Source: Phanerochaete sordida
Lineage: Eukaryota; Basidiomycota; Agaricomycetes; Polyporales; Phanerochaetaceae
Reading direction: 5' to 3'
Assembly: GCA_019973155.2 (NCBI GenBank)
Contig: BPQB01000109.1
Coordinates: 1 to 64,000, forward strand
Length of the DNA: 64,000 bases
Positions within the stretch are counted from its first letter, which is position 1. Every line of letters starts with the position of its first letter. Made by a program: the position numbers and the translations under genes. The notes under the pieces are model-generated. The model had not been told where the DNA came from, did not search any database, and saw nothing but the letters and a program-made list of their open reading frames with translations. This document shows, one piece after another, positions 46,751-58,323 of the stretch.

Positions 46751-49564
46751 ATGCCGCCAAGACTGAATAAACGGCAGCTACGCGAGCTGGAAGAGCTGCA
46801 GTCTCTCGAAACTACGCCCGGCGTTGAGGCAGAGGAGGACGTCGCAGAAGAGGAGCCGAGTCCACCTTCGAAAAAAGTAACCGGAGGATTCGCAGCGGTG
46901 AGTGACAGAGCCCGTCTCACACACGGATGATATACTCAATAGATGTCAGTTGATGGCTACGGATGACGGCGACGAAAAGGAGAGCGAAGAGGAGGAGGTT
47001 TCGCGTGCTTCTAAGTCTAAGAAGGCTAGTAAGCCGTGCCCTCGCATTGCCCTACGATGCGGCACTGAACATTTGGCAAACAGAAAAAGAAAAAGAAGAA
47101 AGCCTCTTCTGCGACATCTAATGCTGTCGTTTCCGCTCCACCTCCTCCCATCGAAGAGGCAAAGCCTACTTCAGCTTCCACAGAACAGAACGCTCCTGCA
47201 GGACTATCCAAGAAAGAGAAGAAAGCAATCAAGAAGCAAAAGGCGAAAGCCGCCAAAGATGAAGGCGACGAGCTCGACCGGGCGTTGGCTGAGCTTTCGC
47301 TCAAGCACCCAGAGCTCAAGCAGGTCGCTCAGCATGCACCTGCTACGAAGGCCTCCAGCAAGTTCTACTCCCTGCTCGCAGTGTCACTCTCGCATCTCGA
47401 CGCTGAAGCAGAGATGCGCAAGTTCTTCGGCTCGAAGGTCGTCACGGCCTCGAAAGCGTCCGGCTCTGGCTCGTCAAATGCGCCCGCGCGCCGCCAGCCG
47501 ACTGCCATGCGCTCGAACCTTACACGGCCGCAGTCAACGTGGTGGCCTTCGAGCTACCGCCAAGGCTTGTCGTCGCGCATGCTTACTGAGGAAGAGCTGG
47601 CGGAGAGAAAAGCGCGGCACCAGTGGAATGAGGACGTACCTGGCGAGCGGGTCTGGACGGTCGAGTACACCAGGAAATATCGTGGGATGACCAAGACGTT
47701 CATTCAGATGGTTATGTCCGGAGGTGCGTGGTTACACAATACATAGAAGACGTGGCATTGACGTCCGCCCTAGACCCCGAAGGTCTCTTCCACATCCTGC
47801 GAAGCTTCCCGTACCACGCCGACACGCTGCTCCAGCTATCAGAGGTGTACTTCCACCGCGAAGGTGCGCATACATACAGAGGTTTTCCACTATCCCCTCA
47901 CACGCGATACAGAACACAGCACGGCCTCGGACTTCATAGACCGCGCTCTGTTCACGTACGAGCGCGCGTTCGTCGGCGCATTCAACTTCACTAGCGGCCA
48001 GAGTCGGCTCGACTTCGACCGCGTCGAAAATCGCCCTTTCTTCCTGGCCGTGCACCGACAAGCGTCGGACCTGCAGCGCCGCGGATGTGTGCGTACGGCC
48101 TTCGAGTTCGCCCGCCTGCTCCTGGCGCTCGACCCTGCGACAGATCCGCACGGCGCGCTCTTGCACCTTGACTTCCTCGCCATCAAGTCCGGCATGCACC
48201 AGTGGCTTATCGACATGTGGGACACGCAGTGTCAAATGTCGGCGTCGGAGTGGCAGGGACGTGCACATGTGCGGGCACTCCCTGGCTGGGCATATGCCCG
48301 TGCTCTAGCACTGTTTGTAGCAGAAGAGGAAAGTAAGGATGAGGTACGTGTCAATTTCCTCATTTGCACAGGGACGTCTATCTCACAGAGTCATAGGAAC
48401 ACAAACATAGTACTGAGGCACTTCTCGAGGCCGTGAACGCGTTCCCGTCCGTCGTGCCGCTTCTGGCTGACAAAGCAGATATCACTCTCCCCGGTACGAT
48501 ACGCGCACACGCAGCTTTCCGCATACACACAGATGCAAGGTGAGAGCCGTTTTTCTCAGCGCTCCAGTAAAGTACCAGAGGCTCAGACAATTCCAGCACA
48601 CTGTCAAACCACTCGCATGCGATTCTGCACTTGCTGTCACACCTCTACGCCCTGCGTTCCGCCCCACTTTGGAAAGTCAAGTCGCGAGCAGCTTGGTTTG
48701 CGAGGACTATCGGCTCCCTCGAAGGCAAGCTCACCTCAATCACCTTCGGCACCTCATCGAAAACCACCTCACCTTCGCCGTCCCTCTTCCACTCGCTGTA
48801 TTCGCGCGCGGACCTCGCGTACTCCGTGTACCGGCACGTCGTCGTGCTCGAGCCGGTCACACGCGCGGGGCGGCTCTTCGGCTTCCTGCCGCCGCAGATC
48901 CTCACCGCGAAGCAGCTCGCATGCGACCCGGTCCCGCCGCCGACGCGCGCGAGCGAGTACGACGGCGCGTTCTTCGCGGGCGCGGAGGACCCGCTCGCGG
49001 CGACCGCACCGCGCGGGCGCCGCGAGGCAGCACGGCTCCTCGAGCGCATGGTTCCCGATCCCGTCTTCCGGAGGCAGCTCGAGGACTTCTTCCGCGCGCA
49101 CCCCGGCTTCGCCGCGCGCTTCCCTGGAGGCGTGCTCGAGTTTGCGCAAGCGGCGGCGCAGATGCCCGAAGAGGTCCTCGAGGACCTTATGATCGAGGTC
49201 GCGAACGCGGAGCAGGGTGGCGTGGCGTTCGGCGAGGGCGCTGAGGGCGTTATGCCGGGGCAAATGCCCGGCCTCGAGCTTGTCGACGACGACCTGCCGG
49301 ACTTCCAGCCTGCACCAGGGCAGGATCCGACTGCGGCCGCTGAGGAGTTCGAGGAGGAGGAAGAGGAGGAAGAGGAAGCGGAGGAAGAAGTCGAGACCGC
49401 GGTATGTTTCTCGCCTGATCGTGTATTACTCCTCCTGATCATTTGACTCGCAGCCGCTCCCCGTGCGCCTCTTGCGCAATGTCATGAACCGCTTCTGGGG
49501 CGGTGGGCGGAACGACGAGGACTCCTCTGACGACGAGCTACGGGACGAAGCTGGCGTCGACTGA
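46751..49564 (+). CDS. RQC1: TCF25 / RQC1 family protein
   Basis: TCF25 (yeast Rqc1) is a subunit of the ribosome quality control complex that deals with stalled 60S-nascent chain particles. The ATG at 46751 begins MPPRLNKRQLRELEELQSLE, the family N-terminus. A Lys-rich acidic linker follows (GLSKKEKKAIKKQKAKAAKD), then KASSKFYSLLAVSLSHLDAE and ARRQPTAMRSNLTRPQSTWW. The TPR-like core has FIQMVMSGDPEGLFHILRSF, YHADTLLQLSEVYFH and DRALFTYERAF. Later blocks read FEFARLLLALDPATDP and HLDFLAIKSGMHQWLIDMWD. The C-terminus carries a Glu-rich run (about 49350-49390) and then PVRLLRNVMNRFWGG, ending DDELRDEAGVD with TGA at 49562-49564. At least six short introns interrupt it; the exons I traced join in frame. 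Confidence 0.92.
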
Positions 49565-50541
49565 TAGGCACGAGCAGGAACGAAGATGGTAATCTTATCA
49601 TGTATTGCAACGCAATGTGCTGTGGCCTGTAATGCGAAAATTTTGTATCCTTCGTCCGACTCAGACTTCTGGACGTCTTCGGACATTTGCTCATGGTGAG
49701 TGTCTTGTCCGTCATTCGGTTCTAGCTGTGCCTGCAGGCTTATTGCTCGGCGTCGGACAGCTGAGAGAGCTGTTGTACCGGCATGTGCTTCTCCTTCGCA
49801 TTAGTCGCAGCGAAAGGCCAACGGATATGTTCCTTTCGCAAGCCGGAGCACGGCCCTATCAGATGACGATCGCAAAGCAGCTCAACTTTTCAATGCGGCC
49901 TCCACAAGCGCAAGTCGCGTGCCGACGACCATCCGAGCACAGATCCGACGACATGCCCGCCACACAGTCCGCGGGCGCCTGTGTCATGTGGCTCCCGGCC
50001 CCGACGAGCAGCGTCCGAGGCTCGGCTGTCCCTGAAGATCTCGCCCGCCCTCTGGGTCGGTGCACTCGAAATTCCAGACTGCCACTGTATGGCTGCCCTC
50101 GACTGTGTAGATGCCCCACAGTTCCTATCGACGGCCCTGACACGCCTTCTGCTGTCCGAACGACAGACGAGTCCGCATCTCATTGAAACAGGTTCTTCGT
50201 CTGATCGCGGATTGTCGGCTAGGGACATGCGTACACAATTCCCCGCGTTTCCCCAGCTACGTCAGGAGAAGATGGCTGGTCCGACGTTCTAGCTAGGACG
50301 TCCGCGGCAGAAAGCCCGAAAAGTCATGGTGGGTGCTCCAACAGCACGTGAACCGAGCAAGCTGAAGCTCGAAAACGCAGCGACCCTCCGTAGAAGCACA
50401 CACTGTATCTGCGGCTCGCGGTGCCGCACCGCTTCCTGAAGGTCTCTATTATGCCAAAGTTTTTCCCTAATCCGCAAATAATCCGTCGCGCTCGGGTGCG
50501 CGCTGCTGCAGAGTCTCGCGTTACTGGGCCAGGGCGACGCG
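49565..50541. other. Intergenic, upstream of AA9 gene
   Basis: About 1 kb without a recognised gene. The 193-aa plus frame 49605-50186 has no domain and mixed composition; I regard it as chance. This is the promoter region of the AA9 gene. Confidence 0.4.
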
Positions 50542-50548
50542 TATAAAA
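50542..50548 (+). promoter_or_regulatory. TATA box of AA9 LPMO gene
   Basis: TATAAAA, 63 bp before the ATG at 50611. Confidence 0.65.
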
Positions 50549-50562
50549 CGAAGGGGCGGAAG

Positions 50563-50568
50563 GCGGGG
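50563..50568 (+). promoter_or_regulatory. CreA/Cre1-like site (GCGGGG)
   Basis: GCGGGG matches the fungal carbon-catabolite-repressor consensus SYGGRG and lies between the TATA box and the start codon of a cellulolytic gene. A 6-bp match is weak evidence by itself. Confidence 0.3.
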
Positions 50569-50610
50569 GCTTGGCAGCTCAGCACTCACTCTCGAGCCTC
50601 ACCAGCAAAA

Positions 50611-51820
50611 ATGTTCGCGCTCAGCCTCCTCGCCCTCGTGTCGACCGCGCTCCCGTCCGTGATTGCTCACGGCGGTGTCCTCTCGTACTCCAATGGCGGA
50701 AATTGGTACCAGGGCTGGTATGTTTAGCACAGTGGTCACGCCTGCTATTTTTACTGACCGTGCCGTGCAGGGCGCCGTACAACTCGCCCACCGGCCAGAC
50801 CACCATCCAGCGTCCTTGGTCGACCTAGTGAGTCTACCGTTGAACGGCTGCGCTGCCGCGGTGCTGACGAGCCCGGCAGCAACCCCATCACCGATGCCAC
50901 CGACCCGCAGATCGCGTGCAATGACGACGGCACCTCCGGTGCCCTCCAGCTGACCGCGACCGTCAAGGCTGGCTCTTCCATCACTGCCTACTGGAACCAG
51001 ATCTGGCCCCACGCGATTGGCCCCATGGTGCGCTTTACCCGTCGCACAGCGCGTAAACGACGGCTGACCTTGCCTGTGACAGCTCACGTACCTCGCCGAG
51101 TGCCCCGGCTCGAGCTGCACGGGTGTCAACGCCAACACCCTCAAGTGGTTCAAGATCGACGAAGCCGGTCTGCTCTCCGGCACCGTCTACAGCGGCTCGT
51201 GGGCCGACGGCCAGATGATCGCCCAAAACTCGTCCTGGACGACCACGATCCCGTCGACCGTCCCCTCCGGCAACTACCTGATCCGTTTCGAGACAATTGC
51301 TCTCCACTCGCTGCCCGCTGTGCGTATCCTTCATAACCGTGTCTCCGTCAGCTGCTCACTTCAGCCCTGCAGCAATTCTACCCCGAGTGCGCGCAGATCA
51401 CGATCACTGGCGGCGGCAGCCTCGCGCCCACTGCGGCCGAGCTCGTCTCTTTCCCCGGCGCGTACAGCAACAGCGACCCGGGCATCAACCTCGACGTCTA
51501 CTCGAACGCGGCCCAGACCCAGACGACCTACGTGATTCCCGGCCCGCCGCTCTACGGCTCCAGCGGCTCCGCAGTCCCACCCCCGCCCCCGCCGTCCTCC
51601 GTCAGCTCGTCGCGCCCGTCGTCGGTCTCGAGCGCACCGACCGGCCCCACTGGTGCCTCTGTCGCGCACTACGGCCAGTGCGGTGGCTCCGGATACTCTG
51701 GCCCCACCGTCTGTGCGGCGCCCTACACCTGCACGGTCTCTAACCGTGAGTTTCCTTTTCCTGTGTGCTCGAGGATCGTAACTGATTGGCTTTGCAGAGT
51801 ACTACTCTCAGTGCCTCTGA
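50611..51820 (+). CDS. AA9 lytic polysaccharide monooxygenase with CBM1
   Basis: AA9 enzymes are secreted copper monooxygenases that cleave cellulose oxidatively. Exons 50611-50717, 50771-50827, 50880-51027, 51083-51319, 51373-51745 and 51798-51820 give 314 aa in frame. The signal peptide (residues 1-19) ends VIA before His20, which becomes the N-terminal His of the copper brace. The second brace His is in QIWPHAIGP. The conserved second-sphere His and Gln and the axial Tyr are in IALHSLP and AQFYPECAQI. A Pro/Ser-rich linker (PPPPPPSSVSSSRPSSVSS) leads to a C-terminal CBM1 with HYGQCGG, four Cys in the usual pattern and NQYYSQCL at the end. A 23-nt last exon supplies the final seven codons and the stop. 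Complete and apparently functional, pointing to a lignocellulose-degrading lifestyle. Confidence 0.97.
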
Positions 51821-52488
51821 GTTGTGCAGCCCCATGTTTGATATTATTGCCTCCTGATACCGACTGTATTTTGTACGAAGCGTCCCCGAGATGCATGAAT
51901 ACATCGACATGCCTCTCCGTCTTCACTGGCTTGCTTTGCCACGCCTCGGATCCTTCTCGCCCAAGGTGTCACCGCATTAATCTGACGATCCCGTTGCGTG
52001 TAATTTCGGACATAATTCGCATCGCTCCTTCGTTGGAGACCGTGTGCAGTGTTTTATGCGGACGATATGTGCTCAAAGCTTGAAGCCTCTGACGATCACT
52101 GCTGGGTACTACATTCTGTCGATCCCTGGTCTTTATCTCCGGGCGCTTTGGCTGATGAGAAAGAAACTGCGCTTTGAAATGCTCTTGGAGAGCTGCCGAG
52201 GGGGGAAAAAATATAAGGATAGCCTGGGGATGCTGCTCTTCGGCTTTTTAGAGCGATGCGTGTTTCAGGGTCTTTTCTGAGTGGGCGACACGCTGAAGGC
52301 GTGGCTCGCTTTGAATTTCGAAATGCGCGGACCGCGCGCTTAATATCCGTGGGAATTTATTTGAACTCCGCCTTTCGTGGGGCAAATGCTCGCAATATTC
52401 CACCTTTTATTCTTGTCTTTCCCGCTCACCTCGCTGACTCTTCTCATCCAACTTTCCTTCGACGACATCTTCAACGACCTCAAGCACA
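51821..52488. other. Intergenic between AA9 and Hrp1-like genes
   Basis: No gene seen. It holds the 3' flank of the AA9 gene and the promoter of the Hrp1-like gene; AT-rich words such as AAAAAATATAAGG occur near 52206-52218. Confidence 0.4.
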
Positions 52489-54502
52489 ATGTCTGACCTC
52501 GATGCTGATCTCTACGGAGGTGCGTGCCCGCGCGATCCGGTTCAACTCGCGTACTGACTGTACCTAGACCTCTACGGCAACGACGAGGCCGAGTACTCTG
52601 CTCCTCCTGAGCAGCCAGAGCCCGTAGTCAAGGAAGAAACAAGAGACTCTCCTGTAGCCACCAGGGCGGCGACACCACCGCCCTCTAAGCCTGCCGCCGC
52701 GACACTGCCTACACCCAGCCCGCCGAAGGTTGAGCCCGACTCGCCCTCTGCGGAGCAGATCTCGCTGCAGCCGACCTCTCCAGACGACTCTGGGTTCGCC
52801 AACCTGGCCACACAGCAAATCCCGACATATCAGGACAATGACTCGAGCGAATACCGGGAGCCGCCCCCTAACCGCCAAGATCAGAACTACGCAGGCGCTG
52901 CCAATCGGCCAGTGCGCCCGTCCGAGATGAAAGAGGAAGGGTGAGTACGCGCGCTCCGTCCCGGCAGCTGACCCTTGCAGCACGGGTGCTCTGGTGCGCA
53001 CAGCGGGATATGGTGTCGGCTCTGGATGCTAGTTACAAGGAGTCACGGTCCTCTGTAGCGTGTTCATCCCGGTAGTCTTCCCCTGTCGCCTACGACTACT
53101 AGCTCTAGGCCCAACGTCATAACTAGGCTAGCACCGTCCTGCACACACAGTAGAGTCATCCATTTCGTCTCTCCTGTCTAATCCGCCCGCTTGTCTAGCA
53201 CAACAGATACTAATGCAACCATCTTTCCCTCTATATCTCCCACCCACGCCCTCGTCGTATTCTTGGTGCACTCGCAACCTGTCGCTGGTATCCGTGCCAC
53301 GTGTCTATAGCAAGATGTTCATTGGCGGTCTCAACTGGGACACAACAGATGGTACATATATCATTAACCTCCTCCGCTGTTCGACGTATACAGTAGTGCT
53401 AAACGGGTCTTGCAGAGTCACTAAGAAAGTACTTCACGCAATTCGGCAAGGTCGAGGCGTGTACGATTATGCGCGATGCTGCCGGCCGCTCACGGTGCTT
53501 TGCGTTCCTCACGTTCGAAGATCCAGCATCTGTGAACGCGGTCATGGTTCGGGAACACTTCCTGGACGGCAAGATCGTGCGTGTGCTACCTCTACTTCGT
53601 TCTCTCGATTCTGACCTCGGCATCCGCAGATTGACCCAAAGCGTGCCATTCCTCGGCAAGAACACCAACGAGCCACGAAACTGTTCATTGGAGGTCTCGC
53701 GGGCAGCGTCACCTCAGAATCCATGCGCGAGTTCTTCTCGCAGTTCGGCAAGGTTGTCGATGCTACGGTCATGCTCGACCGTGAGACTGGCCGGAGCAAG
53801 GGCTTCGGATTCGTGTCGTTCGAGAACGTCAACGTCGAGCCATTACTTGGTTTCGGGAACCTCGAGATTGACGGTAAAGTGGTACGTGTTTAGGCGCCTG
53901 CTTCTGCTCGCTTTGTTCCTGACGCAGCTTTGTAGATTGACGTCAAGCTTGCGCAGCCGCGGTCACAACGCGAGGGCGGTTTCACGCAGGAGGGCCAGAC
54001 CAACAACCGCGGCAACTTCAACGGTGGCGGCGCGGGCTTCCAGGGCGGCAACTTCGCTGCTGGCGGCGCTGGGGGTGCGGCGGCAGGCGGCGCCGTCGGG
54101 GGCAACGCACCGTTCGACCCGCAAGCCCTCGCGAACTTGTACACACGGATGCTCTCGCAGATGGGAGGCATGAGCCCGATGATGGGCGGCATGAACCCGA
54201 TGATGGGCGGCATGGCGGGCGGCGCGCCGGGCTACGCAGGGCCCATGGCGGGCGGAATGCGCATGCCGATGGGCGCGCAGATGGGCGGGCCCGGCATGAT
54301 GGGCATGGGTGCGATGGGCATGCCCGGCATGGGCATGGGTCGCGGCGCGCCGGGCATGCCTGGCGGGATGATGGGCGGCGCGATGAACCCGAACGTGCCC
54401 CGTGGCCCGAGGGGCGCGCCCACGGGCCCCGGCGGCGCGGGCGTCGGGCCCCAGAGGGCGGGACAACGCGGTGCGCACAACTACCATCCGTATGCGCGGT
54501 GA
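52489..54502 (+). CDS. HRP1: Hrp1/Nab4-like hnRNP with two RRMs
   Basis: Hrp1 is the RNA-binding subunit of cleavage factor IB in mRNA 3'-end formation and also shuttles with mRNA. The ATG at 52489 opens MSDLDADLYG, followed by a Pro/Glu/Ser-rich N-terminal region (about 52568-52940). RRM1 starts KMFIGGLNWDTTD near 53313, with RNP1 as RSRCFAFLTF, then the characteristic IDPKRAIPR linker. RRM2 has KLFIGGLAGSVT and RNP1 SKGFGFVSFEN, ending GKVIDVKLAQPRSQ. The C-terminal tail (about 53990-54500) is Gly/Met/Asn-rich with repeated MMGG and GMGMG units and ends NYHPYAR, TGA at 54500-54502. Six or so introns; the stretch 52941-53310 contains at least one intron and possibly another small exon. RRM1 Cys in place of the usual Gly in RNP1 is a minor oddity. 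Confidence 0.9.
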
Positions 54503-55045
54503 GGCGAGGTTGGAGGTGGCTGAGGGCTGGTCGGACCGCTGTTTCTTCTTCGTACTTGTACCTTACTCGTAAATATGTTGCACCTATGTATCTGGCCCAG
54601 AGCCTGCTATCGCTAGATCGTGTTCTGTCGAGCCGTGGCTGCTGCTGTGGCAAGGCAGGTCATAGTAGGCAGTACTTGCACGTGGAGGGGCACCGCTGCG
54701 TAATAGCACGTGAAAGGACCTGTCAGGGATGTGTCGACGAATACTTGCACAGCGACGCTAACCTCCTCAGCATCGTCTTGGATGGACCAGCAGCCCGTGG
54801 CACAGTTGTGCTCGAAAGATACGCTGCCGCTGTCGAGGATGGTGAAGATGAGCCTGCCTAGAAAGGGAATATCCCGATACCCTGCTATCTGGGCGCTTAG
54901 AGCCTCGACATCCCTGCCTCCTCCCTTTATCTTCCTCCTCACCCCGGCCTCGCGTAGGTCATCTGCACCCGACCTTCTTTCTACGTATCTGGAACGTGTG
55001 CACCGCCGACCCAGCCGCACTATATCTACACGCACATCGATAGCC
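54503..55045. other. Intergenic between Hrp1-like and SAMHD1-like genes
   Basis: No gene supported. A 285-aa minus-strand frame (54613-55470) overlaps the SAMHD1-like exon 1 antisense and has no domain, so I treat it as chance. Confidence 0.4.
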
Positions 55046-57431
55046 ATGGCGTCCTCGACACGCCTCGCCGGCGACCCCTCGGTGCCTCCGAGCCCCAGCA
55101 ACCTCAAGGCCATCTTCAGCCCGCACCCGTCCAACGAGAGCGACAGCGAGATGGATAGCGGAGATGAGGAGACACCTCTGAACGCGCGCGAGAGGACCTT
55201 CAAGGACACAGTACACGACTGGAGTGAGTCCCGCCTCGCGCTCATTAAGGCTGCGACGCGCCGCTCATCTCCGTTCGACGCGTCTCTTTCACAGTCACTC
55301 TCAACGACAAAGTCTGTCGGGTCATAGACACGTACGCCACTCGCCATCTCAGCGCGAATTGCAGGCTGACCCCGAGAAACAGTCCGCAGTTCCAGCGCCT
55401 CCGGCACGTCAAGCAACTCGGGACGTCGTACTACGTCTGGCCGGCGGCGTCGCACAATCGCTTTGAGCACTGTCTGGGTGCGTTTTCAGTCTTTGTCTAT
55501 ACCTCTCAGAACTCATGTGTGGTCTCTCAGGCGTCGCACATCTCGCCTGCACCCAAATTACACGGCTTCAGCAGCGCCAGCCGAAGCTGGGCATCACTCA
55601 GCAAGATATCGACTGTGTCACCATTGCCGGCCTTTGTCATGATCTCGGGCACGGCCCGTGGAGTCATGTCTGGGACTCGCTGTTCATTCCGAAGGCAATG
55701 TGAGTGGCATTCTGCCGAAGCGAGCCCCAGGGACTGAACAGGTCTCTGGACCCAGGCCGCACAAGAAGTGGCGACACGAAGACGCGTCGGAGAAGATGTT
55801 TGACGCTCTTTGTGTGGACCTGAACGCTAAGTTAGACCGAGAAGTGGAGAAAGCGAAGAAACCCGAAGAGAAGGAGTCGATAGAAAAGGAGAAAATCACT
55901 CCGGAGGAAGCCCATATCATCAAAGCATTGATTGCGGGCGACGCTACACGCTGTCCGTACGTACTCCGGGAAGCCTCTCACAGCGGTACTGACAGCCCCT
56001 CCAGAGAGCTCGCGAAGAAAAAGGCATTCTTGTTCGAGATCGTCGCAAACAAGCGCAATGGCCTCGATGTCGATAAGTTCGACTACATCGCACGCGACAG
56101 CCATGCCATCGGACAGGGCGAGATGGTCGCGTTGACCAAGTGCGCCCTCTTGTTACTTTTATCTTCCACGCTGCTAACTCCAGATGCCCAGACTCATTCA
56201 CTCAGCACGCGTCATCGACGGCCAGATCTGCTACGATATCAAGGACGCAAACTCGGTGTACGAGCTCTGCTGGACGCGGTTCAGCTTGCATAAGCGCATA
56301 TACAACCACAAAACAGGTGCGTTACCTTCTACGCGTGCTATGGACCGCGATCTGACTTTAGGTAACAGCGAAGGCCATCGAGCACATGATCGTCGACGCG
56401 CTGCTCGCAGCGGAGCCGCATATGAAGATCGCTGACCAAATCGAAGACCCAAAGCGATATGTCTACCTCACAGACGACATCAAGCTGCGGATCCAGGACA
56501 CGACTGACCCGGTAAGCATATATTGTGTTGAAGAGATGCATGTCACTGACCAGGAACGCTGCAGAACCTGGAAGAGGCACGACAGATCTTCGGCCGGATC
56601 GACAGGCGCGAGCTGTACAAGTGCGTTGAGTACAAGGTGTACCCGTGGAACGTACGCGACTTTTGTCACAAGATCACGCCCCAAAGGATCGTCGATGCGG
56701 CTAAGCGGATCGTCAAACCGACCGACAAGGAGCACGAGCACGCGTGCGAACTCGCGGTAAAGCATGTCATCGTCGACCATGCGGAGATGCACTACGGCAT
56801 GAAGGAGCACAACCCGCTGAAGTTTGTCAAGTTCTACAGCAAGCGCAAGCCAAACAGTGAGCCACTGCTCCTTGATATGGGTGACCCATGCTAATATGTG
56901 ACGAAAAGGCGCGAAATATGCAGAAAGCGGCGACATCTCAAACATCATGCCCGAGGCATTCGCAGAGATCCTTGTGCGCATATACACGCGTGACTCGCGG
57001 TACGTACTCCAGCAGCAGAGGCACGGCCCATACTCATCGTGGTGCACAGGCTCGACGTCGTCATCCAACGCGGCTTCCGGCAGGTGCTCCACGACATCGC
57101 GGACGACGCGAAGGAAGACGCGCTCAGCCTGAGCGACGACGAAGACGCCGCCGAGACCTCGGGCGAAGGCACGCCGCGCGCGCACGCCGCAGACGCGGGC
57201 CCGTCGACATCGCGCGCGGGCAGCGCGCCGAAGCGCACGCTCTCGCGCGTGTCGAGCCTCCGCCTCGCGCCCGACGGCGACGGCGACGCGTCCGTCACGA
57301 CGCCGTGGAACCCGAACCAGTTCATGGACGTCGCGCCGGGCGAGGGCAGCGCGCAGGGCGGCTCGCGCAAGCGTACGACGGGCGAGCGCAGCCCGAGCCC
57401 TGCGAACAAGCGGGGGCGTTTTGCGAAGTGA
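55046..57431 (+). CDS. SAMHD1-like HD-domain dNTP phosphohydrolase
   Basis: HD-domain triphosphohydrolases of the SAMHD1 group split dNTPs to nucleosides and triphosphate. The ATG at 55046 opens [20 protein letters not shown]. The catalytic domain begins HD-style with [18 protein letters not shown]. The metal ligands are present: His in [11 protein letters not shown], His-Asp in [13 protein letters not shown] and Asp in [16 protein letters not shown]. Further exons give [19 protein letters not shown] and [12 protein letters not shown], then [16 protein letters not shown]. The C-terminus is acidic and Ser-rich ([17 protein letters not shown]) with a basic end ([12 protein letters not shown]), which could be a nuclear localisation signal. 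The N-terminal SAM domain of human SAMHD1 is missing, as in other fungi. The last codons are ambiguous: TGA at 57429-57431, or a GTGAGT..CTGCAG intron leading to a TGA near 57485. Confidence 0.92.
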
Positions 57432-58323
57432 GTGGGTTGCGTTGGAGTGTGCTGGCGTCGATACTGATTATGTGCTGCAGGGAGTGAGGCGGGTTGAAGC
57501 TGCGGTTTAGAATGGACATTGCTATCGTGATAGATTTCGGGTCTGTGCTTCGTCGACTATGTGTATTCTTCGTTTTCATGCTAATCGTCACTTTGCTACT
57601 CGAGCTATGCAATCTATTTTTCCACAAAATACTCGTGCTATACTGTATCGCAGAGTGGATACGTGCGGTGTCACAAACACAAGTAATGCACTCGCGATGC
57701 GCGGCTCTTACGATGCGCATGTCTGTTGATCAGCGCGGACTGTATTTCGTATGGTACGTCGGTGCTATCCTGGAGCTCGGGCCCCGTGCTAATCAAGCTT
57801 CCTGACTCACAGCATCGAAGCAGTGTTAAGACCATCACAGCGCGCAGTCCTTTCCCCCAGAATGCGACGCTCGGGGATCGACTGCTTCCGACGCCTCATG
57901 CACCGATAGCGCTCGAGCAGCAGTCTTCTCTGGCGGGGCGCACTGAGCCTTGGGTACAGGTCTGTCGAGATTTGCAGCGTTCATGCAGAGGTCGCTGCTC
58001 GGAAGCAAGCGTCCCGAATCCAACTCGCGCGCAACTCTCTCTTTTCCTATATACTTCGCGTCAGGGTGCCTCCATTAGGTTCCGATGGGGACCGCACCTG
58101 GTGAGAAGCCTATGTGTCCCGTGCGTTAGACTCGCGCCCCGTGCTGCGACTCATGACGCTCGGCGTTTGCGCGATGCGCAGCGGACGCTAATCCGGCGAA
58201 TCCTGCAGCGACCGCAGACTTTTAGGCTCCTGCATCGCCCCGTTGCTCCAGCCTCATAAGGCATTAGATCCTGCTCTCACAAGTGTTCCCGTGCAATCCA
58301 CTTCTGCAAGTTCGTCACACAAC
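57432..58323. other. Intergenic between SAMHD1-like gene and DUF6534 gene 4
   Basis: No supported gene. The 57726-58259 plus frame is Arg/Ser/Pro-rich without a domain. A possible small last exon of the SAMHD1-like gene lies at about 57482-57487. Confidence 0.4.

Noticed and set aside
48540..49244. 234-aa plus frame and overlapping minus frames within TCF25/RQC1
   Set aside because: Arg-rich shadows of the conserved TCF25 exon, which occupies another frame.
54613..55470. 285-aa minus-strand frame
   Set aside because: Antisense to exon 1 of the SAMHD1-like gene, no domain and no splice-joined continuation.
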